64,000 bases of DNA. It comes from Trichoplax sp. H2. Lineage: Eukaryota; Placozoa; Uniplacotomia; Trichoplacea. Where the stretch lies: positions 496,001 through 560,000 of the forward strand of contig NOWV01000032.1 of assembly GCA_003344405.1 (NCBI GenBank). The letters run 5' to 3'. Made by a program: the position numbers and the translations under genes. Below, piece after piece: positions 12,092-28,700 of the stretch (positions are counted from its first letter, which is position 1; each line of letters opens with the position of its first letter). The notes under the pieces were generated by a model, which did not search any database, was not told the origin of the DNA, and worked only from the letters and a program-made list of their open reading frames with translations.

Positions 12092-14390
12092 CTGTTAGTA
12101 TAGCAGAAACAACTGAGTAGTATTACATATTAAATTTCTTAAAATTAATTAATCCTCTCTAGAAAACTCTTGATATCTAAACTATCGTGAATAACGTTAT
12201 TAAAATCTATATATATGTAATTAATTTGTAGTTATGTACGATCAGAGGTATAACTAATTGGAGATATATTCGTATATACGCGTATATTTATGCATAATTA
12301 AAACGTAATGCTACCGCCATATATTAAGATATAGGACAGTAACCTAGCATGGTATAATGCAGACTAAAATATATATTTCGAGATTACGTGTATAAGGTGC
12401 ATATTCTTTATACTAACAGCAATGAGTTGGGTAGGATTCTAACGTTTAACTAGTTCAAGGAAGTAGTGCCTATACATAACATAATCCATAATGGCAGTAT
12501 TTGTAATTTAAGAACAGTAAAAAGTTTGATTCACAGATTTTATGCAGATCAGCTCTTAACATTACTAGTAGTATAAGACTTCCTATTTGATATTCTGATA
12601 TTATTGCACGCCATATATCTACTAATTTAACGGCCTCCTAATTCTAATGAAGCGATTTGTAATCCTCCATCCAGCATATAATATACCGACATCATGATAT
12701 CAGCAGGGTTGAAGATATGCAGATTAGGTCACATATTTGTAGAAATGTAAGAACCAATAGCTGTAACGGTTATAGGTGATAAGGTAACATAAAGGGAACA
12801 GTTACGTCTATAAAACTATTATTATTGAGGCCGCATGAGACGACATTTTATGAATATAGTATTGCAAAATATTACAAAATTATTCGTAAAATTCCTGAAC
12901 TTAGGTTTCAAAATCAGCAAACCTTATATATTTATATATATACATTTACACTTGGAAATTAGTTCTATAGCAAAGAGTGAAGTAATTTATAAAGTGTACA
13001 ATGTAACGTATGTATGGCTCTTGCAATAGATCTTATACACTGGTTGCATAATTTATTTTAGTCGCATTGCTAAAGTATAGACCTAATCTAATATAAGCTA
13101 CTAGAATGTATTGCGTATAAATATATTAGATACGAAATAATACGGGGAACGGACGCTATGTCAAGTACGCTATATTCGTGATAATCACGACATAGTAATG
13201 TTCATTGGTAATCATATTCTATGAATATTAGAGTAAGTCAAAGAAAGTTGTAGTAATGGCGTAATACGATTGCACAAATCAATTAATTAAGTTGTAGTAA
13301 TGGCTTTATCAATAAGATATTATGATGGCTTGCCCTATTATTGGAAGAGAACTCTGGCGATAACTTCGACCAATAATTGAGTGAAATTCTTGATCGTCTT
13401 CATCTAAAATTGTTGCGATTTTAAGTGTTGGAAGACCTATAATATAATAGCGACAGAAAATTTCTGAAGGTATTACGGTTATTATTGTCTCCTAATCATA
13501 CAGAGTATTACAGCGGTTATTTTATCTGTCTTCATGAAGCTCTAGGAACGAAGTAGTAAGTATAACACAGTTACAAGATTGGCATTTAAAATAAATGTGT
13601 TTACTTTTTCGTTTTTTATTATACTTGGAGTATTCACGTTATAATTTATCAATTTTGTAAGAACACACTCTATTGTGAGCAAATATGTATGCCATGAGTC
13701 GGTATCCAGGAATACTGGGTACCTTAAGTACTTTTGTAAAACCAATGTAATCATAAATTTTAAACTTTATGCTTTAAATTTTTCTCGTTAGACAATAAAT
13801 TGTGTTATTATTTTATCAAAACTTTACAATAATAGAGTGGTACTAAAATTTATGATTATAGTTTAGCATAATACCTTCCTTAATATTGGTTATCTCTTCC
13901 ATGATTAAATTTAAAATTTTTTAACTTCAGTTGGTAATAACTCGTGCAGTACCGTACCAACCGGATAATTAGATCTGTACAATTTATTATAATGTAATTT
14001 AATACAATCGCGTAGAGAAAATACGTTTGATAGTGACGGGACAGTGGATGCTCTGGCTTAGCTTACAACATTAGCTTTTCATCTTCGTTTGAGAAGGTGG
14101 CTTGTAGATGATTTTTGTAGAAATATTAAAGTCTGTACGCTCATGGTGAATACTGATAACTGAATAACTATCAACTTTATCGTATTCGTATGTGTAATAA
14201 TGATATTACCAGCCCCAAAATAATAATGTTACGGTGATTCACTGTTGATAATAACAATAATTATATCATTATTAATCTAGTCGAAAGTTCAAAATGCGCG
14301 TCGTAACAACACTGGACACCGAGCCACATCACTACTACCGTAGTGCTGCGTAATGATGTTGTGTATCCATGGATACGAGCTACCCCACAC
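12092..14390. other. Gap or 5' introns of the unidentified gene
   Basis: 2.3 kb of AT-rich sequence probably holding unplaced 5' exons of the minus-strand gene. Two weak minus-strand open stretches (about 12620-12720 and 13340-13440) look faintly coding but lack convincing donors. Nothing else is identified. Confidence 0.4.
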
Positions 14391-14460
14391 AGTACATACT
14401 GTACTGTATTTTATTGTAAGGCCACGCATGTACTGTACTGTACTGTACTGTACAGTACAA
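14391..14460. repeat. GTAC palindrome array 3 (upstream of tectonic)
   Basis: Short array containing a run of four TGTAC units ending in GTACAGTAC, 135 bp upstream of the tectonic start codon, in the head-to-head gap with the unidentified gene. Confidence 0.85.
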
Positions 14461-14594
14461 TATATTTATGATTTTACTCCTAACTTTTGTGTTCTGTAAG
14501 TCTGCGAGAGTTCAAAACTACGGCATGAGAAATTGATCTAGATATTTTTTTAGCCATTAAAAAATTCAGACAGCGTATAACATTGATAAAACAA

Positions 14595-16484
14595 ATGCGT
14601 TTAAGCTTCACTTTCAGCGTTTTACTAACAATTAATTTTTGGTTCATTCTGTCCTTGGCTCAAACGAATGGCACAACGGAACCCCCTACTTCAACAGCAG
14701 TGACAACCGGGACCTCTTCAACAAGTTTACTGCTTAATTCTGCTATCGGAGCGTGCAACTGTGATTTAACCAGAGATAATTGTGATGTCAATTGTTGTTG
14801 CGATCCTGACTGCAGCGCTATTGATCGAGCAACCTTTACAACTTGCACTGTTGCAACACCAACAAACGATGGAAGTCGAAGCTGTGTTGCTACTGGCGTA
14901 ATTTTCATATCTAATACCCCAACCTACAGAACAATTATTGATAATGGGCTATTCTGCGTTTACATTGATAATAATGCTGCAAGAAATTATTACGAAATCC
15001 CAAGACAGGTGCAAGATAACGTGACATTTAATGCTTTAGCATCTAAATATCGTAGAACATTTACACCACAAGCTGCGTCGGTCGCCACAACAACGTCATA
15101 TTATAGAGTCGGTGATAGACTAAAAGTTATCTATAACGATAGCGTCGTTGGCATACTTAGTCTACCTAAGCCATTATTTTCAGATATTTGTGATGATAAC
15201 AATCCAGCGTTATTTTATGTAAACGATGTTAGTGAGTGTAATCGTCATATTAAAGATTTTAATCGGGAATGCTCATCGTTTAGTTTCCTATCCGCTGGTT
15301 CGTACTTTCAAAATATCCGTGTTGCTAAACTTCCATCAGCTTTAAATACGAGCGGTGGGGTAGTTTTTAGCAATCCTGATGATTTGATCAATATTAATGT
15401 ATCAACATCTATTTTATGTATTGATGTATCAACCGGATTTTCATCACCATGTCCGTATACATTTGCTCCTTCTCCGACGTACCACAGCAGCAATAACACA
15501 TGTTCAAATGTGCTAAAAGAACTGAGTTATGATATTGTAACTAATGGTACGCGTGGAATAGTTAGCCTATCTGTGACTTTAACTTTAACAAGTTTAAATG
15601 CTGCTAATATAAATTCAACGTATTTTCGTCAAAAATTTTCTGTTAGTTATACAAATAATGGTAACGCAAATACATTTAGGCGATCTGGTAATCCTGGTTA
15701 TGTAGTTAACCAACCTCTGCTCGCTGGAAAGCTAGGCACTAATACAGCTAATAATCAAGTTATACTACTCGGTAGTAGCTCAAATGGCCTGTTTACAGTA
15801 ATATCACCGACTGCCTCTGGTTCTTGCGTTAGAAAGCAAATCAATAGAACTCCAATTCGATTTGGAATTAACATGAGAAGTGGATGTGCTCTGAGAGTTG
15901 AATTGAATAATTTGACTAGTGACTGTCAACTTATTCGAGAGCAGATAATAAATACATTGATTGGAGCTGAAGCGCCAACATATGTAGCAACATATGGAAA
16001 TTCAGCAGTAGAAAATATTAGCGATTGGGTTGCAATCTTAAGGCAAAATGTGCCTCAGACTTCGCTAAATACATTGACAGGTTCATCTGGTATTTGTCCA
16101 AACGTAGTGATGGGGATACATATCCAGATTCTTTGGGCATATACCGGTTCGCTTGCCAATCCGCAAGCTAAAATTATTGGAATCTCTACTTCGTATGATG
16201 ATCCTCAAAGTTTAGCTTATCAATGTGTTGGCGTATCATGCCAATCTTCTTCAGGAATCACTCAGCATTTTGAGATAACAACAACCGTTTCTTTTATTGA
16301 CGTATCGGAGAAACCAGGATCTCAACTAAGATCGCCACCTAGACTAGAGGTGAAAATGCCATATGACTTTTTTTATCCATTTCTTAGTTCTTCCGTTAGT
16401 TGTAACTGCAATCGAATAATTTTTGCTTTGGTTACCGTAGCTGCTATGATCTACGAACGATCATATGATAGCATATACTTCTGA
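14595..16484 (+). CDS. TCTN: Tectonic-family ciliary transition-zone protein
   Basis: Member of the tectonic family (TCTN1/2/3), secreted or membrane proteins of the MKS/B9 complex at the ciliary transition zone, needed for ciliary gating and Hedgehog signalling in vertebrates. One uninterrupted ORF of 629 residues. The start is the ATG at 14595; the open frame runs 12 bases further up, but only from a TTG. A signal peptide (MRLSFTFSVLLTINFWF...) is followed by a Thr/Ser-rich linker and the family hallmark CNCDLTRDNCDVNCCCDPDC at about residues 54-73. Further cysteine pairs and many NxT/NxS sites run through the ectodomain. A hydrophobic segment (IIFALVTVAAMIY) near the C-terminus could be a membrane anchor. 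Which vertebrate paralogue is closest cannot be told by eye. It is oddly intronless among intron-rich neighbours. Confidence 0.93.
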   Translation: MRLSFTFSVLLTINFWFILSLAQTNGTTEPPTSTAVTTGTSSTSLLLNSAIGACNCDLTRDNCDVNCCCDPDCSAIDRATFTTCTVATPTNDGSRSCVATGVIFISNTPTYRTIIDNGLFCVYIDNNAARNYYEIPRQVQDNVTFNALASKYRRTFTPQAASVATTTSYYRVGDRLKVIYNDSVVGILSLPKPLFSDICDDNNPALFYVNDVSECNRHIKDFNRECSSFSFLSAGSYFQNIRVAKLPSALNTSGGVVFSNPDDLININVSTSILCIDVSTGFSSPCPYTFAPSPTYHSSNNTCSNVLKELSYDIVTNGTRGIVSLSVTLTLTSLNAANINSTYFRQKFSVSYTNNGNANTFRRSGNPGYVVNQPLLAGKLGTNTANNQVILLGSSSNGLFTVISPTASGSCVRKQINRTPIRFGINMRSGCALRVELNNLTSDCQLIREQIINTLIGAEAPTYVATYGNSAVENISDWVAILRQNVPQTSLNTLTGSSGICPNVVMGIHIQILWAYTGSLANPQAKIIGISTSYDDPQSLAYQCVGVSCQSSSGITQHFEITTTVSFIDVSEKPGSQLRSPPRLEVKMPYDFFYPFLSSSVSCNCNRIIFALVTVAAMIYERSYDSIYF

Positions 16485-17234
16485 TTATTTCGATTTCGAA
16501 AATAATTTCCTCCAGACAAACTTCAGAGATGGTGCTTAAATCATACGAATTGGTATTAGCATAATCTATACCCACTAAGAAGTTATGTCTTTTAGAGTGC
16601 TACTCTTCGTATGAGCCTTTGCCGGCATATATGTATTCATTTTGCGCATTAATTTTACTGTGCTCATTTGTAAAATTCTTTTTATCAAATTGTAAATCTG
16701 AGAGGTACATTGTTCGTAAGTCTTACTTAAATGTTTTATTGTTTATCGTATTATAAAGAGCTTTCGTGTAACGATTGCTGTCATCATTGTGGCGACTTTC
16801 TAACTGTAACCCGGGTGAAATTAATTAAGACAATTAACTTGTCTTAGTGGATTATAACCATTAGGTATATAAGATCAATTTTTTAACGTAAAGCATTACA
16901 TATCATAAATTGAGAGAATAGTAGCATATATCTCCGTAACTCTGATAATTTGTAATGAAAAAATTTCTCGTGTAGATCAATTCATATCGAACGACAGTAT
17001 AGGTTTGTTCATTGTAAATACGAAATGAATTGGTACCGCTACTGTCTATTCCAGTACAAAAACTTAATTTCATTAATAACTCCTAACAACCAAAATGTAC
17101 GATTATTTATTTAAAATAATATGATCTAATTTCTTCTTAAATCGTTATCCTTCCAAACCAAGTTGTAATACAAGGTTAGTTTTAATAACGGACTGCCTTT
17201 CGTTATGTATGTAATTGTCATTTTCGTACGAAAA
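16485..17234. other. Tail-to-tail gap tectonic/ALAD
   Basis: 750 bp of AT-rich 3' flanking sequence. No coding stretch and no GTAC array were seen. Confidence 0.6.
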
Positions 17235-21719
<4,485 letters not shown>

Positions 21720-21891
21720 TCTCCTAAATGATTTCCTTTCCAGTAGTAATTTGCTCTTATACAGTATCTACACTATGTCAGCGCCGAGAAGACACTTGAA
21801 TAAAAGTTTAGTTTGTTGCGTAGCTGTACTTACCAGAGACTGACATTAGTACCATTTCATGGAATACTAAATTCACCGCTCACCGGTGAAT

Positions 21892-22182
21892 TTAGTACTG
21901 TAGTCCTTAGTACTGTACTGTACAGTACACGCTTTTTTGTGGTTACCCAGATAACTGTACAGTACAGTACAGTACAGTACTGTGCTGTACAATGTACTGT
22001 ACTGTACTATGGTGTATTGAACAGTTAAATTAACCCGCTACTGCATTTAAAGCACATACTGTACACACTGTACAGTACAGTACTGTTCACTTGTAGAGTG
22101 CGTAACGATAATCACAGGACTGTGCAGTATGCAGTACTGTATTGTGCTCAATATCACAAGTACTGTACGTATTGTACAGTAC
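21892..22182. repeat. GTAC palindrome array 4 (ALAD/PHPT1 head-to-head gap)
   Basis: Runs of GTACTGTACTGTACAGTAC and ACAGTACAGTACAGTACAGT, with shorter copies, fill most of the 526-bp gap between the two start codons. Just before it, at about 21873-21894, an inverted repeat (TAAATTCACCG...CGGTGAATTTA) can form a hairpin. Confidence 0.9.
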
Positions 22183-22244
22183 GATGCTGCTGATTATGCT
22201 GAGTCGGACGGAACTGCCGTTGCAATTTTAAGGCTTCCCTCAAT

Positions 22245-23390
22245 ATGGCGAACTCGGCTGAAGTTGATGATAAAAATTATCATATATTAAATTCTTTTAC
22301 TGATGTAGATATCGATGAAAGTGGAACCTTCAAGTATATACTAATAAAATTGACGGACAGAAGATCTAGTTCATCCAAATTTATTGTTCGCGGGTATTCT
22401 TGGGCGAGCTATCACGGTATGTGAGACTGTACTTGCAGCTGTTATGCTGTATTTTCAGCCATAGTATGTCCGATTGTCAACGTTAATCTACGGTGTAGTG
22501 ATCATCATTTTGCGATACGGCATTTCTATGCAGAATATTTAGCTTGATTGGTGCTCGGTTCATTTCTCCATTTAATCATTCATTCACAAGACTTTACAGG
22601 GTATTCGCAATGTGCTGCACCGAAATATGATTTATATTACTGTACTTCTAGGTAAAATTTATGCTATACTGTACACGTACAGTATGTTCAGCTACTAGAT
22701 CAACTTTCCCATACTTGACCAGTGCGTCCAAATTTGACTCTTCCTTGTATTTGATTCGCAGTAGCACAGTTTCGATCTTAGTTTGCTCTACAATGCGAAA
22801 GGCTACATTAACGACCATAAAAATTGAAGCTAAGGTCCCATGAATTCTATGTAGTTGAATAGTTCATGTTATAGTAAAATGCAAAATTAATCTTACACTT
22901 TATAAATATTTAATTTGTGATAAATTATCGAAAATTTCTAGTACTTCGCATGTGACATACTACAGTATTACTATTATTTATGTTATGTAAGAGAGCATTA
23001 AAACTCTTTTCGTTTAAAGGTATCAGCATTTATATACCAGTATAAATTGATATGCGTATAATATATTATCTATTATTCCAGCTGATATTTTGGATAGGTT
23101 GACAGCTTCCTTCGAAGCGGCTAGCTTAACTGTAGAATGTGTTGGTGGAGGCAGAATCCGGCGTAATGAGAATGAGATTCTTGTATATGGATATTCTACG
23201 GTATCGCTATAATTTAATTTAGAAATTGCACGCATCTCGCCGTTTTAAATCTTTTTAAAATTCCGTACTGGAAGATACGCATTTTTTATTCATGTAGGGA
23301 TTTGGTAGAGCGGATCATACAATAACAGCGGAAAGGCTAAGAAAGGCTTTCCCTACTCTTAAAATATCTTATTCAAATGATGGTTACTAA
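22245..23390 (+). CDS. PHPT1: 14 kDa phosphohistidine phosphatase
   Basis: Small Janus-family phosphatase removing phosphate from histidine residues of proteins. Exons 22245-22416, 23082-23200 and 23298-23390 give 127 residues (human 125). Signatures in order are [34 protein letters not shown] with the catalytic histidine in the YHAD position, [11 protein letters not shown] (matching CECLGGGRI), ILVYGYS and the C-terminal SYSNDGY before the stop, all as in the animal family. The ATG at 22245 sits just before the conserved N-terminus, so the start is secure. Intron 1 is 665 bp and contains a few GTAC copies near 22640-22690. Confidence 0.96.
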
Positions 23391-23976
23391 CATGAATTAA
23401 TAAATTTTTTTGAGAGCGTAACAAAGAACTGATGTATATTACTGTATTCGTAATTAGAATACGCAAAGTAGCCTGGCTTTTAGCGTAAACATTGTAGCGT
23501 GTTATATGGGTTAGATACAAACTAACGTGGAGTTTAAATTATGACAATAAAATTAGAATATTATGGTACACGCACTGTCTTAAAATTTAATCTTAACAAT
23601 GTGTTAGGTAAACTTACAAGGCCAATTCATTACCTACCACAAACTGTTAACTGGTATACAGTATGAAGCAGTAATTGACCATTAGATATTATTCACGATT
23701 TTTCGTATAATTAACAATAAATATCTAGTGATTGTAATCTATTTCAAATATTCAACAGGATTACAGTGTAGTTTGTATAAGTTTGATCGCCACGTTGCAT
23801 GAAAAGTAGATGAACGCGGATAAGGTAATCCCTTAGCAGAAGTGGACAATTATACAAGTTGGCACATAAATAAATACAACGTGAGCAAACCAGAATTCAA
23901 TGTAAAATTTGCCATTAACGTGAGAATAGCATTCTTAATTCACTTAGCTAACACCACATAATGGTATTTATATCAT
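23391..23976. other. Tail-to-tail gap PHPT1/SNAPIN
   Basis: 586 bp of AT-rich 3' flanks. No array or other gene is seen. Confidence 0.6.
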
Positions 23977-24734
23977 TTAAGTCAGATTTTTCTTCTTGCG
24001 GGTTTCAGTAGCAATATTTTGATGCAATTTTTCAAGTCTATCCTAGAATGATTCAAGTGATAATTTAGGGAAACTAGAAATGCAATATCAAGTTTGCTAC
24101 TAGTATGGCATACCTTAATCAAAGCTATACTTGTATAAGAACTATATCTTAGTTAATATGCTCACCTTAGAGTTCTGGAGGATCGTATTGACACTAGAGA
24201 TTTTGCGCTTCGCTAATTGTAATTTTTTTATGTAGGAGTCTAGAGGTATAGGGATGTCCTGCAACTTATGAAGTTCTCTTAAATCTAAGAGATAATGATT
24301 TATTTATTTAATCAAAGATACATTCTGTAGTGATTTCGTTTTAGGCGTTGGTAATTATTAAATGAAGCGTTCTTACCAACAATCAATCTTAAGATATTTT
24401 CATCCAATAGTGACTGCGTAGCCCTTTTTTTTACAATAAGCAGGTTTAGGTGAAATATGTCACTGTGTACCCTTAATACTATAGCTCGTGACCGGATTAC
24501 AGTAAAGTACAGTACTGTATACACGATTTTTATCGATTACTGTAATTATAGTTATCGCTACAATTGCAAGTTATAATCAGTTAAATTAACTTATTGCTAG
24601 CTGAGTTTCAATTTTTGTTACCTAACGTTTTCCAATTTGCCGTTTAAACGTTCCAGGATTGGATGCAATAAATTAAAAATGCCATCGGATAGGTTATCGT
24701 GACGTTCTAACGCATCATTTTTAGAGGCGTCCAT
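23977..24734 (-). CDS. SNAPIN: SNAPIN, subunit of BLOC-1/BORC
   Basis: Small coiled-coil subunit shared by BLOC-1 and BORC, which act in lysosome-related organelle biogenesis and lysosome positioning; it also binds SNAREs. Four exons in gene order: 24734-24622, 24423-24377, 24284-24166, 24042-23977, giving 114 residues with matching phases. N-terminal part: LSDGIFNLLHPILERLNGKL, comparable with the LLEFLRPAVQQL segment. Middle: DENILRLIVDLREL. C-terminal hallmark: PLDSYIKKLQLAKRK and NTILQNSKDRLEKLHQ (human DLDPYVKKLLNARRR, NNILQNAQERLRRLN), followed by ETRKKK. Heptad character runs throughout. The protein is slightly shorter than human (136) because the N- and C-terminal tails are brief. It is divergent from DBR1. 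Confidence 0.92.
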
Positions 24735-24779
24735 GCTACAGCTGCTAACTTTCACCTTGCAGTCACGCAGCTTTTAGGT

Positions 24780-25206
24780 ACGTACAGACGGTACAGTAGA
24801 GTAGAGTAGAATTCAAAGTGGGTTTTTTTACTCGTAGGGACTAGAAGTTCTACAGTATTAGTGTGAAATACAGTACAGTACTCTACTAAATTGCGACCCT
24901 GGTGAAATCAAGTATCGTAAATCATTCCAAATCAGATTTAATTTAATTTAATACTGAAGGGGCATATTACTGTACAGTACACTATACAGTTTGTACTAAA
25001 CAGTGTAGTAGATTACAGTACAGTACAGTACTGTACAATATTTGTTCCTAATCCCGTATACAGTACTGTATTGTACACTACAGTACAGTACTGTACAGTA
25101 CAGTACCGTACAAATTTTTGACTGCGTCACAGACTAACTGTACAGTACAATGTATAGTATAGTAGATACTGTAGAACGATATGTGTAGACACAGTGTAGT
25201 ACAGAT
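24780..25206. repeat. GTAC palindrome array 5 (SNAPIN/DBR1 head-to-head gap)
   Basis: Many GTACAGTAC and GTACTGTAC runs, densest at 25010-25110. Further copies lie within SNAPIN intron 1 near 24504-24520. The array lies between start codons 24734 and 25742. Confidence 0.9.
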
Positions 25207-25741
25207 CCAGATTAAGAATTTTAAAGTTAAAGAAGATGGAATATTAAAAACTACTAATTTATCCGCTCTTTCCGATCTTACATTGACGATATTAATTGTG
25301 TAACACTGCAAAATCTCCTGTGTATACGATCTAACCTATGCGAAGCCTTCCCGCTTTTAAGAGGTGTGCGTATGCTTCTGCTTGATTACTACTGATAATT
25401 ACTACTGATAATTAATTACCGTATATAATTAGTACTGTACTAGAAACCTCTGCATTATATATAAATAAATACATTATACATAATATATTTATGGACTGCT
25501 TTGGCCCTAAGTTATAATATAATTTATTTACCGCGCCCGGAACCTGATATAGAGTGTTAAATCTCTATTTAGCGGGTTATCAGCTGTTTATTAGTATGGA
25601 CATGGACCGACTGTCTTTTAACCTATGCTTTTCACACTACTTAAGTACTTTATGCACGAATTGCTAATTCGCTTTTATACGAATTAATTCAAACTTATAA
25701 TAATAAATTCTAGTTTATATTCGAAGACCGTTTTGAAGAAA

Positions 25742-28700
25742 ATGAAGGTAATCATTTGTATTAGAATACTGTCCCCAGTGACTCATGGAAGTGACAACGA
25801 AATGGCTAATGTTTATTATTTCGGTACTGCATATCGTATAAACATTGATCTATCATATCTGCTGCATGTGCTACAGATCGCAATTGAGGGTTGCTGTCAT
25901 GGAGAGCTGGATAACATTTATGCTACATTAAGGCACATGGAATCGACGAAAGGAATAAAGATTGATTTATTAATCTGCTGTGGAGATTTTCAGGTGTTTG
26001 AAGTTTAAATGGTCTTCTATGGTTTATTGATGCTTATGGGTTTGTCATTTAATTTTTTAGTAATTTAGCAGTCTTTGCATCTTTGCTAGCCTTTAATTAA
26101 GTACTGTACATTTACAGTGCTTGTGATGCTGTCTGTACTTGTAGGTAGTTTTTTGGTCGATTACTGTAATTATATTAATTATAATTCGACTTGTAATCGC
26201 GTGTTCAATTTCAATAATTCTATTAAGCTCATAAATTAATTAGCTTCGCCTTCTTAGCTTATTTTAGAGATCTGGTGATCTTTAGTTTGTATCCCGTGCA
26301 TTAATTAAATGTAGTAATTATAACAGTTGTTACCAATCTTGTAACTACAGTATACGTATCATATAAAGGATAATGCAATACCCAGCATTTAGTATTGGTA
26401 TAAGGGAGCAGTATTGGTTGTACAGCAATCAGCAATATAAGAGAATCAATCAATGCTTGTACCATATGCACTGTATGTCAGTATATCAACTAATCAACAG
26501 TAATAACTAGAGTTTATAACCCATTGACTCCAAGCAGACCATGACGGAGTGGAGAAGCTATGCACAATTTACTAATGAGTGAATTGTTACTATCCGCAAC
26601 CCTTCCTCCGTTAAAAACCCCGTCTTTAATACCCTCGATGATGGATTATACCGTAGGGTGTCTGCAGAATTTACAGTAAACCTGCCTAACACTTGCAAGT
26701 CCTAACCATAGAGGTTCTTCCCTATGGTTCTAACGTAGCTATTATATGTCAATATTTCATATGTGACATAAAACGTTAAAATAGGCTTGAAGTTAACTTA
26801 AATTTACATCTCTATATTTAATGATCTACCGCCACATACGTTGCAATTCAGATACTACTAGTACAAATTCACGTCGCTTTGCTGACGGTTTACGATAATG
26901 TACTTATTTGTTAATAATTAACAGATAGTATTACCATTCGACATTATTTATATCCTGGTAATAGCCAGGCACTACTATATTCACAGCTATGCTGGTAGAA
27001 TACTACTTTTCAATAATGACTTCACGGATGAAATGCTATATTAAGATTAGTTAATGGTCCAAAGCACATTATGATAACTAATGTACGGTAATGGACATAC
27101 CAAGTTAAGATTAGCAGGTACTGTATATCTACAGTGCGGTACAATGCCCTTCGTACTGTGGTCAATTCTATACCAATCATATAATGTGTCTAAGGATCGC
27201 TTGGGTATGCAAGCAAAGCTTGCTCTGTCGATAGTAACCGTTATAAGAAAATGTAACAATCAAAATGGCTGTGTAGAAAACTCTATAAAGATTCTATGCT
27301 TATTCAATTTTCATCAGAGTATTACATGAAATCAAAATTTAAAGGCCCAGTGGCTACCCTTAGCGATATAGCGAATACTATTTTTATAATCAGTACTCTG
27401 CAGAAATTACTACCTTAGAGCTATTCGTTTTACATGAAGAAATGTTGAGGTAAAAAGTACTGTAAGAATCTTATACTGACCTATTTAAGTTAAGTGAAGA
27501 TATCATATGCACGTAATTAGCTTTATTAGCTGTTTCAATCCGACAGTGATGCTATGCTCGTAAACCCTTTCTAAAGTTGGTCAATAAATTCTTAAGATAC
27601 AGTGTGATGATTTCTTTGTAAGGAGAGCATGCCATGGTACTGTACAGGCATAGAGAATATCTGATTCAACTATCTATACGACTAAACAGTTTTAGGGATA
27701 GTATGAATTATGTATAGATATTTATGTATCAGGACGAACTTAATCTAAATAAGATTACAAATGTGCTGTGGATAATATTTAATTTGAAATTTTCTACCTT
27801 TATTTGCATTCTGCGCAAGGCGGTTCGAAATCAGGCGGATTTGCATAGCATGGCGGTTCCGACTAAATATCGAAAAATGCAGTCGTTTCATAAGGTATAT
27901 AAGAGTTGTAGTACATTATATTGTACTGTCGAATTGCTGAAAGATTATATTGTACTGAAGGTTTGCATCAGCTTACTGTAGTATCCGTACGTTTTCTATG
28001 TGTACAATATGAAGCTACATTTTAGAGGAGAAATCGTCTCTTTTAAATTGGTGTCAAAATTTTGATTGTTACTATTTCCGTGAATTTATGATCAAATGAC
28101 ACTATGTTAGATGTAGAATGTATAAATTTGTTAATTTTTAGATAAACCAGTTCTTTCTGCGTGCAAGCACTGTACACTTAAAGTCGAAATCCTGCGCAGC
28201 TACAGATTTGCGCTCCATAACACAAACAAACTTTACCAAGTGAAATCTTGAAAAATAAACACTGCTTAAATATAAATCTAGTCCTGGAGCAATTATTTGG
28301 AGTTTATTCTTGCAAGTGATGTATTATTGTTCGACAGTGTATGCAAAATTATATAACTTAAAGTGAACATTTACTATATTTACAGTATTATTCTGGTGAA
28401 AAAGTTGCCCCCATTTTGACGGTATTCATTGGTGGTAATCATGAATCTTCATCGTATCTTTGGGAGCTGTTAGATCTATAATAATAATAAATAATCAATC
28501 ACATTTTAAGATTTTTGTAGTTCTTAACGGTGGCTATCATTGTTCATTGTGCTATGCTATTTTCAGACCTTACGGAGGCTGGGTGTGCCCAAATGTCTAC
28601 TACTTGGGATATGCTGGGATGGTCTCTTACAAGGGTTTACGGATCGGAGGAATTTCAGGGATTTATAAAAAGCATCATTATCATTTAGGTAAGTTTTAAC

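Noticed and set aside
13340-13445. Minus-strand exon with DEDDQEFHSIIGRSYRQ
   Set aside because: Plausible composition and an acceptor, but no good donor in frame; left out of the unidentified gene.
14660-14908. 82-codon minus ORF (and 15308-15499)
   Set aside because: Antisense shadow of the tectonic ORF.
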